Source: Bdellovibrio sp. NC01 (GTDB lineage Bacteria > Bdellovibrionota > Bdellovibrionia > Bdellovibrionales > Bdellovibrionaceae). From it: a DNA stretch of 64,000 nt. The position numbers and the translations under genes are program-made. The stretch is taken from assembly GCF_006874625.1 (NCBI RefSeq), contig NZ_CP030034.1, positions 186,001 to 250,000 on the forward strand, written 5' to 3'. Below the pieces are notes generated by a model. That model saw only the letters and a program-made list of their open reading frames with translations, was not told where the DNA came from and made no database searches. Below are positions 9,313-20,338 of the stretch, in pieces (position 1 is the first letter of the stretch; the number at the start of each line of letters is the position of its first letter).

Positions 9313-11388
9313 ATGGCCTCTAAGTTCGACCTTCATTCGTTAGTCGCAAACTGGCAAAATTCCAGCGCAACTGCAAAGGCGCACTGGAGCGGCACCTTCG
9401 ACGAGTATCTCGACATCGTCAAAGCAAATCCCAAAGTCACTAGAAACGCCTACCAACGCATGTTTGACATGATCGTTGAGGAAGGCACTGAAGTTTATAT
9501 CGATTTCAAAAAAGAAGTCGTTCGTTATAAATTCTTCGACGACAAATTCAATAACGGTAAAGACGCTGTCTTCGGACTTGATGTTCAGTTGATGAAACTT
9601 GTGAATGTCTTGAAAGCCGCAGCTCTTGGTTACGGTACAGAGAAACGTGTGATTCTTCTGCATGGCCCAGTGGGAAGTGCGAAGTCTACGATCTGCCGTA
9701 TGTTGAAAAAAGGTCTTGAGCGCTACTCTTACTCTGATACGGGTGCACTGTATACGTTTGAATGGGTGGATGAAAAGTTAGAGCTTGATGGTCTACTTGG
9801 TAAAGGTGTGAAAGTTTTCCCGACGCCAATGAATGAAGAGCCGCTACTTCTGATTCCAGATGATTTGCGTGCTTCGGTGTTTGAGCAATTGAACAAAGGC
9901 CAAGAGGGGACATACCGCGTGAATGTTGATGGTGAGCTGAGTCCGCCATCGCGTTACATCTTTAAAGCCTTAATGGAAAAATATGACGGCGATTTGATGA
10001 GAGTGTTTAAACACGTTCGTGTAAAACGCTTGTTCTTGTCTGAAGCTGACCGTGTGGGTATTGGTACTTTCCAACCGAAAGACGAAAAGAACCAAGACTC
10101 GACAGAGCTTACTGGTGACATCAATTATCGCAAGATCGCTGAATACGGTTCCGATTCAGATCCACGCGCTTTCAATTTCGACGGTGAATTCAATATCGCG
10201 AATCGCGGTTTGATTGAATTCGTCGAGGTGTTGAAGTTGGACGTGGCGTTCTTGTATGACCTTTTGGGTGCATCACAAGAGCATCGCGTGAAACCAAAAA
10301 AATTCGCGCAAACTCATATCGATGAAGTGATCATCGGTCACACGAATGAGCCTGAGTACCGTCGTCTTCAAGACAACGAATTCATGGAAGCCCTTCGTGA
10401 CCGTACTGTGAAAATCGACATTCCTTACATCACTCGTTGGAGAGATGAAGTGAATATCTATAAGCGTGATTTCAACTCGCAAAAAGTTCGCGGTATTTCT
10501 ATCGCGCCTCACACAGTTGAAATGGCGGCAATGTGGGCGATTCTTACGCGTTTGGAAAAACCGAAGAAAGCAAATCTCACTCGTTTGCAAAAGCTAAAAC
10601 TATATAATGGTAAAACTTTGCCGAACTATACTGAAGACAACGTGCGTGAGCTTCGTAAAGAAACTCAACGTGAAGGTCTTGAAGGTATTTCTGCTCGTTA
10701 TATCCAAGACAAATTGTCGAATGCACTTGTGGCAGCTCAACAATCTAACAAAGGCTCTGTGAATCCGTTCATGGTCTTTAAAGAGTTGGAATCGGGTCTG
10801 AAGAGTCACTCGCTGATTTCTGATGAAGAAGTAAAAGCTGAATACCGCGAACTTCTGGGCGTGGTTATGCAGGAATACGAAGAGATTATTAAAGCCGAAG
10901 TGCAAAGAGCCATCAGTGCTGACGAAAGCGCGATGCAAAGACTTTGCGGTAACTACATCGACAATGTGAAAGCATACACGCAAAAAGAACGCGTAAGAAA
11001 TCAGTTCACAGGAAACGATGAGGAACCAGATGAGCGTTTGATGCGTTCGATCGAAGAAAAGATCGAAATTCCTGAATCTCGTAAAGACGATTTCCGTCGC
11101 GAGATCATGAATTACATCGGTGCTCTGGCTTTGGAAGGTAAGAAGTTTAACTATAAAATGAACGAACGCCTGCATAAGGCGATTGAGCTGAAACTTTTTG
11201 AAGATCAAAAAGACAGCATCAAGTTGACGACTCTTGTGAGCAACGTTGCTGACAAGGATACTCAAGAAAAGATCGACGTAGTTAAAACCCGTCTCATCAA
11301 AGACTTCGGTTACGATGAGATATCTGCGACGGACGTACTTCATTACGTAGCTAGTATCTTCGCTCGTGGGGATGTAAAGAGTAAATAA
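9313..11388 (+). CDS. prkA: PrkA family serine protein kinase / AAA+ protein
   Basis: 691 residues, usual PrkA length. The N-terminal AAA+ module has a Walker A 'GPVGSAKS' at 118-125 and the family's 'YTFEWVDE', '[11 protein letters not shown]'-type and '[20 protein letters not shown]'-type blocks. The C-terminal half carries the PrkA-specific helical domain. In Bacillus and E. coli (YeaG) these proteins act in sporulation or stress and nutrient-limitation responses, and kinase as well as protease activity has been reported. It heads a tight operon prkA-yhbH-spoVR-yciH (1-base overlap with the next gene). GGGGAG lies just upstream of the ATG. Confidence 0.93.
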   Translation: MASKFDLHSLVANWQNSSATAKAHWSGTFDEYLDIVKANPKVTRNAYQRMFDMIVEEGTEVYIDFKKEVVRYKFFDDKFNNGKDAVFGLDVQLMKLVNVLKAAALGYGTEKRVILLHGPVGSAKSTICRMLKKGLERYSYSDTGALYTFEWVDEKLELDGLLGKGVKVFPTPMNEEPLLLIPDDLRASVFEQLNKGQEGTYRVNVDGELSPPSRYIFKALMEKYDGDLMRVFKHVRVKRLFLSEADRVGIGTFQPKDEKNQDSTELTGDINYRKIAEYGSDSDPRAFNFDGEFNIANRGLIEFVEVLKLDVAFLYDLLGASQEHRVKPKKFAQTHIDEVIIGHTNEPEYRRLQDNEFMEALRDRTVKIDIPYITRWRDEVNIYKRDFNSQKVRGISIAPHTVEMAAMWAILTRLEKPKKANLTRLQKLKLYNGKTLPNYTEDNVRELRKETQREGLEGISARYIQDKLSNALVAAQQSNKGSVNPFMVFKELESGLKSHSLISDEEVKAEYRELLGVVMQEYEEIIKAEVQRAISADESAMQRLCGNYIDNVKAYTQKERVRNQFTGNDEEPDERLMRSIEEKIEIPESRKDDFRREIMNYIGALALEGKKFNYKMNERLHKAIELKLFEDQKDSIKLTTLVSNVADKDTQEKIDVVKTRLIKDFGYDEISATDVLHYVASIFARGDVKSK

Positions 11389-12485
11389 TGTCAATTCGGG
11401 AAGATCAAAGCCGATTTAAAGACATCGTCAAAGGCAAGGTTAAAGAAGACCTTCGCAAGTACGTTTCCCAAGGCGAAATGATTGGGAAGCGCGAGGACGA
11501 GTTCGTTAAAATTCCACTTCCACGTATTGATATTCCAAATTTCCGTTATGGTCCGAAACAATCAGGCGGGGTTGGCCAAGGTGAAGGTCAGCCCGGTCAA
11601 GATGTTGGTGATCCAGGCGAAGGCGGACAAGGTCAAGCCGGTGAAGCTCCAGGCGAACACATGCTTGAAGTGGAACTGTCGATGGAAGAACTTGCGGATA
11701 TTCTAGGTGAAAAACTAGAACTTCCACGCATTCAACCTAAGGGCTCAAAAAATATTGAGGCCGTGAAAACGAAATTCACTGGATTAGCACCAGTGGGTCC
11801 CGAAGGTTTGCGCCATTTTAAATCTTCATACAAACAAGCGTTGAAAAGAAATATGTCTGCGGGAAGTTACAATCCCGAAAATCCAGTCGTATTGCCGATC
11901 AAACGCGACATGAAATATAAGTCCTTCAAGAAAGTCACAAAGCCACAAACTCAAGCTGTTGTGATCTATATGATGGACGTGTCTGGATCGATGGGTGACG
12001 AACAAAAAGAAATCGTTCGTTTGGAATCTTTCTGGATTAATACCTGGTTGAAAAAACATTATAAGGGCCTGGAAACTCGTTTCATCATTCACGATGCGGC
12101 AGCAAAGGAAGTTGATGAAGATACGTTCTTTAGAACGAGCGAGTCAGGCGGTACGCTGATCAGTTCTGCTTACAAACTTTGCCAAGAGATCATCCAAACG
12201 GATTATCCAACGAATGAGTGGAACATTTATCCATTCCATTTTTCTGATGGCGATAACTGGAGCGGCGAAGATACGCGTCTATGTGTTAAGATGTTGCAGG
12301 AGTTCTTCCTTCCGAACTGCAACGTGTTTGGATATGGCCAAGTCGAAAGTAAATACGGCAGTGGTCAGTTCCTGAAGGACTTGCAAAAGGAATTCGGCGA
12401 AGACGAGAGGATTACTCTGAGTCAGATCGAAAACCGCGACAAGATCCTTGATTCTATCAAAGACTTCTTAGGAAAAGGCCGCTAG
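11388..12485 (+). CDS. yhbH: YhbH/YeaH (DUF444) VWA-like protein
   Basis: 365 residues. A basic N-terminal region precedes a Gly/Gln-rich linker (about 58-88), then the DUF444 core with an apparent MIDAS motif DVSGSMG at 197-203, typical of von Willebrand A domains. Its ATG overlaps the prkA stop codon (TAATG). YeaH/YhbH always travels with PrkA/YeaG and is taken to work in the same stress pathway; its molecular action is not known. The Gly/Gln repeat (GEGQPGQ-like) is longer than I would expect. Confidence 0.92.
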   Translation: MSIREDQSRFKDIVKGKVKEDLRKYVSQGEMIGKREDEFVKIPLPRIDIPNFRYGPKQSGGVGQGEGQPGQDVGDPGEGGQGQAGEAPGEHMLEVELSMEELADILGEKLELPRIQPKGSKNIEAVKTKFTGLAPVGPEGLRHFKSSYKQALKRNMSAGSYNPENPVVLPIKRDMKYKSFKKVTKPQTQAVVIYMMDVSGSMGDEQKEIVRLESFWINTWLKKHYKGLETRFIIHDAAAKEVDEDTFFRTSESGGTLISSAYKLCQEIIQTDYPTNEWNIYPFHFSDGDNWSGEDTRLCVKMLQEFFLPNCNVFGYGQVESKYGSGQFLKDLQKEFGEDERITLSQIENRDKILDSIKDFLGKGR

Positions 12486-12512
12486 GGCCTTTTCTACTAA
12501 AGGACGTGAGTC

Positions 12513-14032
<1,520 letters not shown>

Positions 14033-14036
<4 letters not shown>

Positions 14037-14395
14037 AAAATACTCGTCTCGTTTACAGCACAGACCCAAAAGACAATGTTGTCTGTGCTGACTGCAAAGA
14101 GCTCAAAGCAGAATGCCGCTGCAAGCCAGAGGAATCTGTTCAAGGAGCGAAATTCACAATTGTTTTCCGTCTAGAGAAGAACGGCCGTGGTGGCAAAACT
14201 GTCACGGTGCTCGACGGATTTCCCCGTAACGAAGCCTATTTGAAGGATCTCTCGAAAGAACTGAAAGCGAAATGTGGCGTCGGTGGGTCATTCCAATTGG
14301 GCGAAAAGCATGGCATGATTGAGATACAAGGGGATAAGCGTGAGGCGCTCAAGAAGATTCTTGATGCGAAGGGCCTACGCTATAAGGGCATGTAG
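14033..14395 (+). CDS. yciH: SUI1/YciH-type translation initiation factor homologue
   Basis: 120 residues. The N terminus has a small Cys cluster ('VVCADCKELKAECRC', about 17-31) that resembles the zinc-binding start of some YciH proteins; the SUI1/eIF1 domain follows ('KFTIVFRLEKNGRGGKTVTV' about 42-61, then 'LSKELKAKCGVGGSF', 'IEIQGDKREAL'). YciH affects start-site fidelity in E. coli. Four-base ATGA overlap with spoVR makes translational coupling likely and places this protein in the stress operon. Confidence 0.88.
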
Positions 14396-14501
14396 GTCCG
14401 TAAATCTGGACTTTTGGTAACTTGTATTTTTGTTCGATAACCGACATTCTTCAAATATGAACATGTTTATGCCCGAAATAGAGTCCCTAAGGAGAGTTAA
14501 C

Positions 14502-15179
14502 TTGGCTGCGAAAAAAATAGTGATCGTTGATGACTATGAAGAGAGTTGCAAACTCCTGGCTGAGATTTTGAGCTCAACATACGAATGCTCGTACACATCG
14601 GATAGTATGTCGGCTGTAAGTCTCATCAACGAGAAGCGCCCAGATCTTATTTTGTTAGATTATAAAATGCCGGGCTTGCTTGGCGTTGATGTTTGTCGCG
14701 AAGTGAAAGAAAACGAAGCGACAAAAAACACTCCGATCATTTTCGTATCGGGTGCAGCAACGATCGACGAGCGTATCAAAGCATTTGAAACAGGTGCAGA
14801 CGATTTCATCTCTAAGCCTTTCCACGTGAAAGAGCTTATTCTTAGAATCAAAGCTCGCTTGTCTGAAAAAGAACCAGAAGTTGCAGCGGAATTGACTGCT
14901 GCAAATTTGAAAATGAATTTGTTGTCTCGCCAAGTTTATGTTGATGGAGAAGAAGTAAATCTAACTCCAAAACAATTCGACATCTTGAAAATGCTTGTCG
15001 CTGCGAAGAACCACTTGGTGACACGCGAAAAGTGTTTGATGGAAATCTGGGGCGATACAGAAGTGACTTCTCGTAACGTCGATTCGCAGATCAACTACTT
15101 GAAACGTAAGATCCAAAAATTCAACGGCCGTATCGTGGCTGTTCCATCTTTGGGTTATCGTTTGGAAGCGCAAGAGTAG
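14502..15179 (+). CDS. OmpR/PhoB-family response regulator
   Basis: 225 residues: receiver domain (acidic pocket 'VIVDDYEES', phospho-acceptor Asp in 'LILLDYKMPG', Lys in 'FISKPFHVKEL') followed by a winged-helix Trans_Reg_C domain ('VNLTPKQFDILKMLVAAKNH', 'RNVDSQINYLKRKI', 'VPSLGYRL'). The start is a TTG at 14502 with a strong AAGGAG seven bases upstream; longer in-frame ATG starts (14430, 14457) lack a site. No kinase lies next to it, so it is an orphan in this window. Followed by a strong terminator. Confidence 0.88.
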   Translation: MAAKKIVIVDDYEESCKLLAEILSSTYECSYTSDSMSAVSLINEKRPDLILLDYKMPGLLGVDVCREVKENEATKNTPIIFVSGAATIDERIKAFETGADDFISKPFHVKELILRIKARLSEKEPEVAAELTAANLKMNLLSRQVYVDGEEVNLTPKQFDILKMLVAAKNHLVTREKCLMEIWGDTEVTSRNVDSQINYLKRKIQKFNGRIVAVPSLGYRLEAQE

Positions 15180-15204
15180 AACTGAATTTAGCTTTAATTA
15201 AGAC

Positions 15205-15241
15205 GAAAAAAGCGGAGTGAAAACTCCGCTTTTTTATTTTT
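15205..15241 (+). terminator. Rho-independent terminator
   Basis: Perfect 8-bp stem AGCGGAGT-GAAA-ACTCCGCT (15211-15230) followed by TTTTTT, with an A-run before it; serves the response regulator and possibly the convergent gene. Confidence 0.85.
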
Positions 15242-15269
15242 AAGATAATGGACGTCCTGGACGAGAATT

Positions 15270-16376
15270 TTATTTAAGCTTCGTCGCCGTGTCTTTGATG
15301 TCTTCTAATTTCTTGTCAAACTTCGCAAAGAACTCTCCTGAAACTGCTAAAGCACGCAGGCTTACTTTGTACATATAATTGGAAATCTCGGGATGTTCGC
15401 CGAAGTTCTTCTGGATTTTTTCAAGCGCCGCCGGATCTTTTTCGAAAGTATCGCGTAGTCCCACCATCTTGCCTTCGATCAACAACTCTTCGGGCGTCGC
15501 AAAGCCAAGTGATTTCATATCCAAAGTTTTCCAGATGCCTTCCAAGCCTTCTTTGTACTGTTTGTCGATTTGGTCTGTGTACGCTTTGAACTGCGGAGCT
15601 TTCGCAACGTCGATCGCTTGAATCACTTCGTTCGTTGTTTTCGCATGCAGATCCCAATTTAGCACCCACGGTTTGCCATTCGAAAACTGCTGCCAGAAAT
15701 CGGGCTTTTGCGCCAGCGAAACGTTTTCGCTTAAATTCGGCCAAGGCTCTTTGCCTTCTTTCATCGCGTTTGCTGACAACGCTGCGATGCTGACCATTTC
15801 AAAACGTAGACTTTCAGAAAGAATTTTTTCTGAACTTAAAGCCATGACTTGTTCGCGGAATGCTTGCAGACGAGCTTTATCGTCTTTTTTAATTTTTCTG
15901 TGGGGAATGGATTTTAAAAGATCTACGGATTCTTTCAACCATTCGGCACCGACGGCGTTCACAATAACGGGACCTTTACATTGAATCGTCGTTAAACCTA
16001 CGCGCGCAAGTTGCAAGGCTTTTGGAAACGAGGCTTCCTTTTTGATGCGCTCTTTCGTGACTTTGAAGGCTTTACTGAATTCAGTCAGATGCACACTTTC
16101 GTTCGCGCCCCATGAATAAGCGTTACAGCCTTGCAGAGTTAGCTCCGAAAATTTCAGAACTGCTTTTTCCATCGACGGAGGATTCGTTGGTGCCTTGAAA
16201 GAATCAAGATTGGAAAGGAACACGCGACTGCCTTGTGAAGGAACGATGATCTTTTGATCTTCGGGCAACGAGGCATTTAGTTTTGTTGCCGTCTCTGTCA
16301 ACGACAACGGTGCGACTTCAGGGGATGTTTCCGCAAAGGCAAATGAGAGAGCAAGTGATAGAAATAAATGAAGCAT
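15270..16376 (-). CDS. Exported protein of unknown function
   Basis: 368 residues with a short cleavable signal peptide ('LHLFLSLALSFAFA', about 2-15). The mature part is predicted all-helical, lysine rich, with scattered Trp and a cysteine pair. No motif is recognised. The ATG has a GGAGG site and starts only 7 bases after the tadA-nudix stop, so it is the second gene of that operon. Confidence 0.6.
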   Translation of the reverse strand: MLHLFLSLALSFAFAETSPEVAPLSLTETATKLNASLPEDQKIIVPSQGSRVFLSNLDSFKAPTNPPSMEKAVLKFSELTLQGCNAYSWGANESVHLTEFSKAFKVTKERIKKEASFPKALQLARVGLTTIQCKGPVIVNAVGAEWLKESVDLLKSIPHRKIKKDDKARLQAFREQVMALSSEKILSESLRFEMVSIAALSANAMKEGKEPWPNLSENVSLAQKPDFWQQFSNGKPWVLNWDLHAKTTNEVIQAIDVAKAPQFKAYTDQIDKQYKEGLEGIWKTLDMKSLGFATPEELLIEGKMVGLRDTFEKDPAALEKIQKNFGEHPEISNYMYKVSLRALAVSGEFFAKFDKKLEDIKDTATKLK

Positions 16377-16383
16377 AATCCTC

Positions 16384-17328
16384 CTACAGCCGTCGTTTCT
16401 TGGCCACCTTCATAAGTTTTTGCACAGCCCACAAAATATCCTTGTTGTAGGCGAAGACTTTATCAATTTTATTTGCATCAATCCATTCGACGCCTTTGTG
16501 ATAATCGGCATCTTTTATTTCCGTCGGTGCGTGCCACGGTTCCGCAAGTTCCGCCAAATAGAAAACTGTATCGCACGGATTTATTTTTCCATTCCACGGG
16601 AAATCATATTTTCTGCGGAATTCTGTTTCCGCAAAAATACGAATGCGATAGCCGGTTTCTTCAAGCGTTTCGCGCTCGGCACTGACGATCGGTGATTCGC
16701 CAGCTTCGATACCGCCACCAGGAACAAAGAAATATTTTGCACCTGAATGCGGATCGATTGCGTTGAATCCTAAAACTTTATTTTTATGAACCACTAAAAC
16801 TGAAGCGCGTTTGCGATAAACCTTTTCGGTTTTTTCTTTTTTAATTTCATCACGGCGTGATTGAAAAAAATCAGTGATCACTTGCGAACACTCTGTTTTC
16901 AACACACCAGCAGTGACTTGCACCTGATGATTTAAACGTGAATCTTGCAGAATTTGATAAAGACTTTCGACCGCGCCGGCCTTGGCATCGCTTGCTCCGT
17001 AAACCACGCGACCGATGCGTGCTTGTTGGATCGCACCTGCGCACATCACGCATGGTTCAAGGGTCACGTACAAAGTGCAGTCTTCTAAGCGCCATGAATT
17101 TAATTTTTTTGAACCACGATGAAGTGCTAACAGTTCGGCATGACCGATTGGGGTTGCCAAAGTTTCGCGAACGTTGGAAGCCTTGGCGAGCATTTCGCCA
17201 TCAGGGGATACGAGGATGGCTCCGACGGGAACTTCGCCTTTTTCGCCCGCTTTCACGGCCAATTTCAGCGCCCGGCGCATCCATTTTGAATCCGAATTTT
17301 GGTGGGGCGAAGAAAATTCACTATTCAT
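16384..17328 (-). CDS. tadA: Fused tRNA adenosine deaminase TadA + NUDIX hydrolase
   Basis: 314 residues, about twice the length of TadA. Residues about 15-155 are a complete TadA: His63-Ala-Glu65 and Cys93-x2-Cys96 form the zinc/catalytic site. A charged linker (about 156-172, KKEKTEK) leads to a complete NUDIX domain (about 175-305) with the Nudix box at about 205-226 (G-x5-E-x7-RE-x2-EE-x-G all present). TadA makes inosine at tRNA-Arg position 34; NUDIX enzymes hydrolyse nucleoside-diphosphate compounds. Both active sites look intact. The start could also be the TTG at 17337. It is divergent from the rpsU operon. Confidence 0.9.
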   Translation of the reverse strand: MNSEFSSPHQNSDSKWMRRALKLAVKAGEKGEVPVGAILVSPDGEMLAKASNVRETLATPIGHAELLALHRGSKKLNSWRLEDCTLYVTLEPCVMCAGAIQQARIGRVVYGASDAKAGAVESLYQILQDSRLNHQVQVTAGVLKTECSQVITDFFQSRRDEIKKEKTEKVYRKRASVLVVHKNKVLGFNAIDPHSGAKYFFVPGGGIEAGESPIVSAERETLEETGYRIRIFAETEFRRKYDFPWNGKINPCDTVFYLAELAEPWHAPTEIKDADYHKGVEWIDANKIDKVFAYNKDILWAVQKLMKVAKKRRL

Positions 17329-17434
17329 CCTGGCCAAAACCTTTCAAGTTCGCGCAAGCTCCGTTGTTAAGAAGCCCAATGAAATTAAATAGATAGCTAA
17401 ATAGAACCTTAGAATAAACCGGGTCGCTCTGAAA

Positions 17435-17500
17435 GGGCAGCACTACAGCGAAAAGATTCACTGCGTTAGGACCTCGAGAGGTTGCCCCAGTGCTGCCCGT
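17435..17500 (+). ncRNA. Structured RNA / rpsU leader candidate
   Basis: A perfect 10-bp terminal stem (GGGCAGCACT 17435-17444 with AGTGCTGCCC 17491-17500) encloses two inner hairpins: CAG-C-GAA/UUC-A-CUG and ACCU-CGAG-AGGU. The fold is a three-way junction ending 64 bases before the rpsU start. I tested it against bacterial SRP RNA because ffs often neighbours tadA; the conserved GGUCAGG...AGCAGC core is absent. It may be a ribosomal-protein leader or an independent small RNA. Confidence 0.45.
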
Positions 17501-17564
17501 TTGTTATACACTCTGTCTCTCTAAAACTCTTTTTTCGACCACATGAGAAGGGAAGGTGATTGTC

Positions 17565-17765
17565 GTGGCACTAGTTAAGATCAAAGACGGTGAGTCTTTC
17601 GAATCTGCGTTTAGAAAATTCAAAAAATCTTGCGAAAAAGCAGGCATTCTTTCTGAAGTTAAAAAACGTGAACACTTTGAAAAACCTTCTGTAAGACTTA
17701 AAAAGAAATCTATCGCTGCTCGTAAACGCGCAGTTAAGAAATCTAGAAAAGGTTGGAACGACTAA
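17565..17765 (+). CDS. rpsU: Ribosomal protein bS21
   Basis: 66 residues. Matches S21 along its length: '[20 protein letters not shown]' then 'SCEKAGI', and a basic helical tail rich in Lys/Arg. The GTG at 17565 is preferred to that at 17556: it gives the normal S21 N terminus and has GGGAAGG eight bases upstream. First gene of the macromolecular synthesis operon rpsU-yqeY-dnaG-rpoD. Confidence 0.93.
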   Translation: MALVKIKDGESFESAFRKFKKSCEKAGILSEVKKREHFEKPSVRLKKKSIAARKRAVKKSRKGWND

Positions 17766-17798
17766 TATCCCTTAGTGGACATTGGTATTTTCAAAGGA

Positions 17799-17822
17799 GG
17801 CGGCCCCTTAAAAGGTCGCCTT
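17799..17822 (+). terminator. Hairpin after rpsU, possible attenuator
   Basis: GGCGGCC (17799-17805) pairs with GGTCGCC (17814-17820), one G-U pair included. Only a weak T-run follows, so read-through into yqeY-dnaG-rpoD is expected, as at the partial terminator in the E. coli operon. Confidence 0.4.
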
Positions 17823-17864
17823 CGTTCTATAAAGCGGGCACCCTTCGCCCGTCGATTAAGACAC

Positions 17865-17892
17865 TCTACTCCGACGAAGTTGGAGTGTAGAC
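17865..17892 (+). repeat. Short hairpin repeat, copy A
   Basis: TCTAC-TCCGAC-GAA-GTTGGA-GTGTAGAC; seven paired positions around a GAA loop. Lies in the leader of yqeY, 10 bases before its ATG. One of six related copies in the window. Confidence 0.7.
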
Positions 17893-17902
17893 AGGAGCCC
17901 TT

Positions 17903-18349
17903 ATGGAATTAAGAGATAAAATTGCAGCTGACGTTAAAGCAGCGATGATCGCAAAAGAATCTGCTAAATTGGGAGCTCTTCGCATGCTCCAAGCGGCGAT
18001 CAAAAATCGTGAAATCGATATGCGTCCTGACCCAATCACTCCAGAAGAGGTCATGAACGTCGTAAAAAAATTAGTTAAACAACGTAAAGAATCTATCGAG
18101 CAATTCCAACAAGCGGGTCGCCAAGATCTAGTGGATCAAGAGAACGCGGAATTGAAAGTTCTTGAAGTTTATTTGCCAGCGCAAATGAGCCGTGAACAAA
18201 TCGAAGCTCTAGTGACAGAAGTAATTGCAGCATTGGGCGCGAAAACAGTTAAAGACATGGGTCCTGTGATGAAAGAAACCATCGCACGCTCAGGTGGCGC
18301 CGCAGACAACAAAGTCGTTAGCGAAGTTATTAAAGCTAAACTTGCTTAA
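17903..18349 (+). CDS. yqeY: GatB/YqeY domain protein
   Basis: 148 residues, standard YqeY length. Helical N-terminal domain ('KAAMIAKESAKLGALRMLQA', 'PDPITPEEVMNVVKKLVKQR') and C-terminal GatB-tail-like domain ('YLPAQMSREQIEALV', 'KDMGPVMKETIARSGG'). The C-terminal part resembles the tRNA-binding tail of GatB, but YqeY is not a subunit of the amidotransferase. Insertion between rpsU and dnaG is a common arrangement. Confidence 0.92.
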   Translation: MELRDKIAADVKAAMIAKESAKLGALRMLQAAIKNREIDMRPDPITPEEVMNVVKKLVKQRKESIEQFQQAGRQDLVDQENAELKVLEVYLPAQMSREQIEALVTEVIAALGAKTVKDMGPVMKETIARSGGAADNKVVSEVIKAKLA

Positions 18350-18391
18350 TGGTGTAGGGGTCTAAACCAGACCTTGCCAAAAGGCGAATCG

Positions 18392-18426
18392 ATCCCACGT
18401 TGATATAAGTAATCACGTGGGATTTT
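18392..18426 (+). terminator. Hairpin with short T-tail between yqeY and dnaG
   Basis: ATCCCACGT (18392-18400) pairs with ACGTGGGAT (18415-18423) across a 14-base loop, followed by TTT. Looks like a partial terminator that would lower dnaG expression relative to rpsU. Confidence 0.5.
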
Positions 18427-18456
18427 GATGTTTAAAAGACTTGAGTTGGAAGGTGC

Positions 18457-20325
18457 ATGAGATTTTCCCAAGACTTCATTGAGAGAGTGTCCGAGGCGAA
18501 CAACCTCGTAGACCTAATCTCTCAATACACTCAGTTAAAACCTAGTGGTAGCGGCCTTATGGGCCGTTGTCCGTTTCCAGATCACGCTGAAAAAACGGCG
18601 TCGTTTTCTGTATCGGAAACAAAACAGGTTTATCACTGCTTTGGTTGTCATAAGTCGGGAAATCTTTTTTCATTCCTTCGCGACTATCAAGGCATGAGTT
18701 TCCCGGAAGCGGTTGAGTATCTTGCAAATCGCGCAAGTATTCCAATTCCTGCTCCGGAAAATGATGACCCCAATCGTGATCAAATCGCTGATAAGAAAAA
18801 ACAGCTGATGAAGGTGAACAAGATTGCTGCTGATTATTTCGCAGAGCAATTGAAGCGCGTTTACAACGATCACCCTGTTAAAAAATATATTGAAAGCCGT
18901 GGTCTGTCCCAAGAAGTGATCGAAACGTTCGGTATCGGTTACGCTGTGGCAGAGTGGGATGGTTTAGAAAAGCATTTGCAGTATAAGCAAATCCCAATGC
19001 CTTTGGCTGAAGAAGCGCGCTTGGTGAAAGCACGAAATGGCAAACCAGGCTATTTCGACTTGTTCCGCGATCGCTTGATGTTCCCGATCTTTTCTCCAAT
19101 GGGTGAGCCCATTGCATTCGGTGGACGTTACTTAGAGAAAAAAGAAACCGAGCCTAAATATTTAAATTCTCCTGAAACGCCCGTGTTCATTAAAGGGAAA
19201 GTTCTGTACGGACTTTCGCAAACTGCGAAGTACATTCGTAGCGAAGACATGGCGTTGATCGTTGAAGGTTACATGGACCTGGTGTCGCTTTACCAAGCAG
19301 GCATTAGAAACTCTGTGGCCACAATGGGAACGGCTTTAACGCCTGAACACGGCAAGATGTTAAAGCGTATGACGAAGAACGTGGTCGCGCTTTTTGACGG
19401 CGATGGCGCGGGTATGGAAGCGGCTGAAAGAAGTCTACCAATCCTGCTTGCGGCTGATTTGTATCCGAAGGGTTTAACTCTACCAAATGGTATGGACCCC
19501 GATGATTACGTGAAGAAGTACGGTGCGGAAGCTTTGAAGGTCGAACTTGAGCGTGCTCCAGATTTGTTTGTGATGATTTTGGCGCGTTGGATGGAAGGTT
19601 ATCGCGGTGACGCCTCTGAAAAGGTGAAGCTGGCCGATAAAATGAAACCATTATTCGAGGTTATTCCAGATTTGCGTTTGCGTGATTTGTACTTGGCGGA
19701 AGCCGCTCAGAAGATGAGTGTGACGCTTCCATGGTTGCGTCAGGCTGTTGGTTTACAAAGTAGCGGCCCTGTTTATTCGCAGAACCGCTCTGGTCTTTCT
19801 AGGACGGTGCAGCCAAACGTAAATCAGACAAATGCTAACCCGGCACCCTCACAGCCTGTGTCAGACACTCGTGAGGACGGTAAAATTAGTCTGCAAGGAG
19901 CCTCCAAAGCAGAGGTATTGCTGATGGGACTTGTGCTCAAAAGTCGTGCCAACTTTGAGCAATTTGTGAATGAAAAATTGATCGATTCGATCAGCCATGT
20001 AGGAGTGAAAAAGATCCTGCAAAAAGCTCTCGATGTGTATGGACAAGATCTTAATAAGTTTGATAAATTGACCAGTCTGCTTGTCTCATACGTTGATCAT
20101 CCGGAATTATTATTTGTAGCAGAGCCTACTCCTGAGGCGGAGCCAGGGTTCGATGAAGAGAAAGAGACGAAGCTTCTGAGTGATTGCTTTATACGTGTGC
20201 GGAAAGATTTCTTCCGCGATCAAGCGAAGTCACTGACGAAGGACCTCAAAACCGAGTTGGACTCGGCTAAGTTGGAACAGATTATGAAAGCTCATAGAGA
20301 TCGACTCTCTCTGAACAAAGGGTAA
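18457..20325 (+). CDS. dnaG: DNA primase DnaG
   Basis: 622 residues. N-terminal CHC2 zinc finger with Cys38, His43, Cys61 and Cys64; primase core '[20 protein letters not shown]'; TOPRIM domain starting at '[17 protein letters not shown]' (about 267-283) with downstream '[13 protein letters not shown]' acidic residues. A Ser/Asn/Pro linker (about 432-475) precedes the C-terminal helicase-binding region. Synthesises RNA primers at the fork. SD GGAAGG at 18448-18453. Lies 13 bases upstream of rpoD. Confidence 0.96.
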   Translation: MRFSQDFIERVSEANNLVDLISQYTQLKPSGSGLMGRCPFPDHAEKTASFSVSETKQVYHCFGCHKSGNLFSFLRDYQGMSFPEAVEYLANRASIPIPAPENDDPNRDQIADKKKQLMKVNKIAADYFAEQLKRVYNDHPVKKYIESRGLSQEVIETFGIGYAVAEWDGLEKHLQYKQIPMPLAEEARLVKARNGKPGYFDLFRDRLMFPIFSPMGEPIAFGGRYLEKKETEPKYLNSPETPVFIKGKVLYGLSQTAKYIRSEDMALIVEGYMDLVSLYQAGIRNSVATMGTALTPEHGKMLKRMTKNVVALFDGDGAGMEAAERSLPILLAADLYPKGLTLPNGMDPDDYVKKYGAEALKVELERAPDLFVMILARWMEGYRGDASEKVKLADKMKPLFEVIPDLRLRDLYLAEAAQKMSVTLPWLRQAVGLQSSGPVYSQNRSGLSRTVQPNVNQTNANPAPSQPVSDTREDGKISLQGASKAEVLLMGLVLKSRANFEQFVNEKLIDSISHVGVKKILQKALDVYGQDLNKFDKLTSLLVSYVDHPELLFVAEPTPEAEPGFDEEKETKLLSDCFIRVRKDFFRDQAKSLTKDLKTELDSAKLEQIMKAHRDRLSLNKG

Positions 20326-20338
20326 AGGCGGGGTATTG

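Noticed and set aside
10600-11394. Long minus-strand frame inside prkA
   Set aside because: Antisense of a conserved gene; no ribosome site or recognisable motif.
17435-17500. Signal recognition particle RNA (ffs) next to tadA
   Set aside because: The conserved GGUCAGG...GGAAGCAGC core is absent on both strands; only the general tadA neighbourhood fits.
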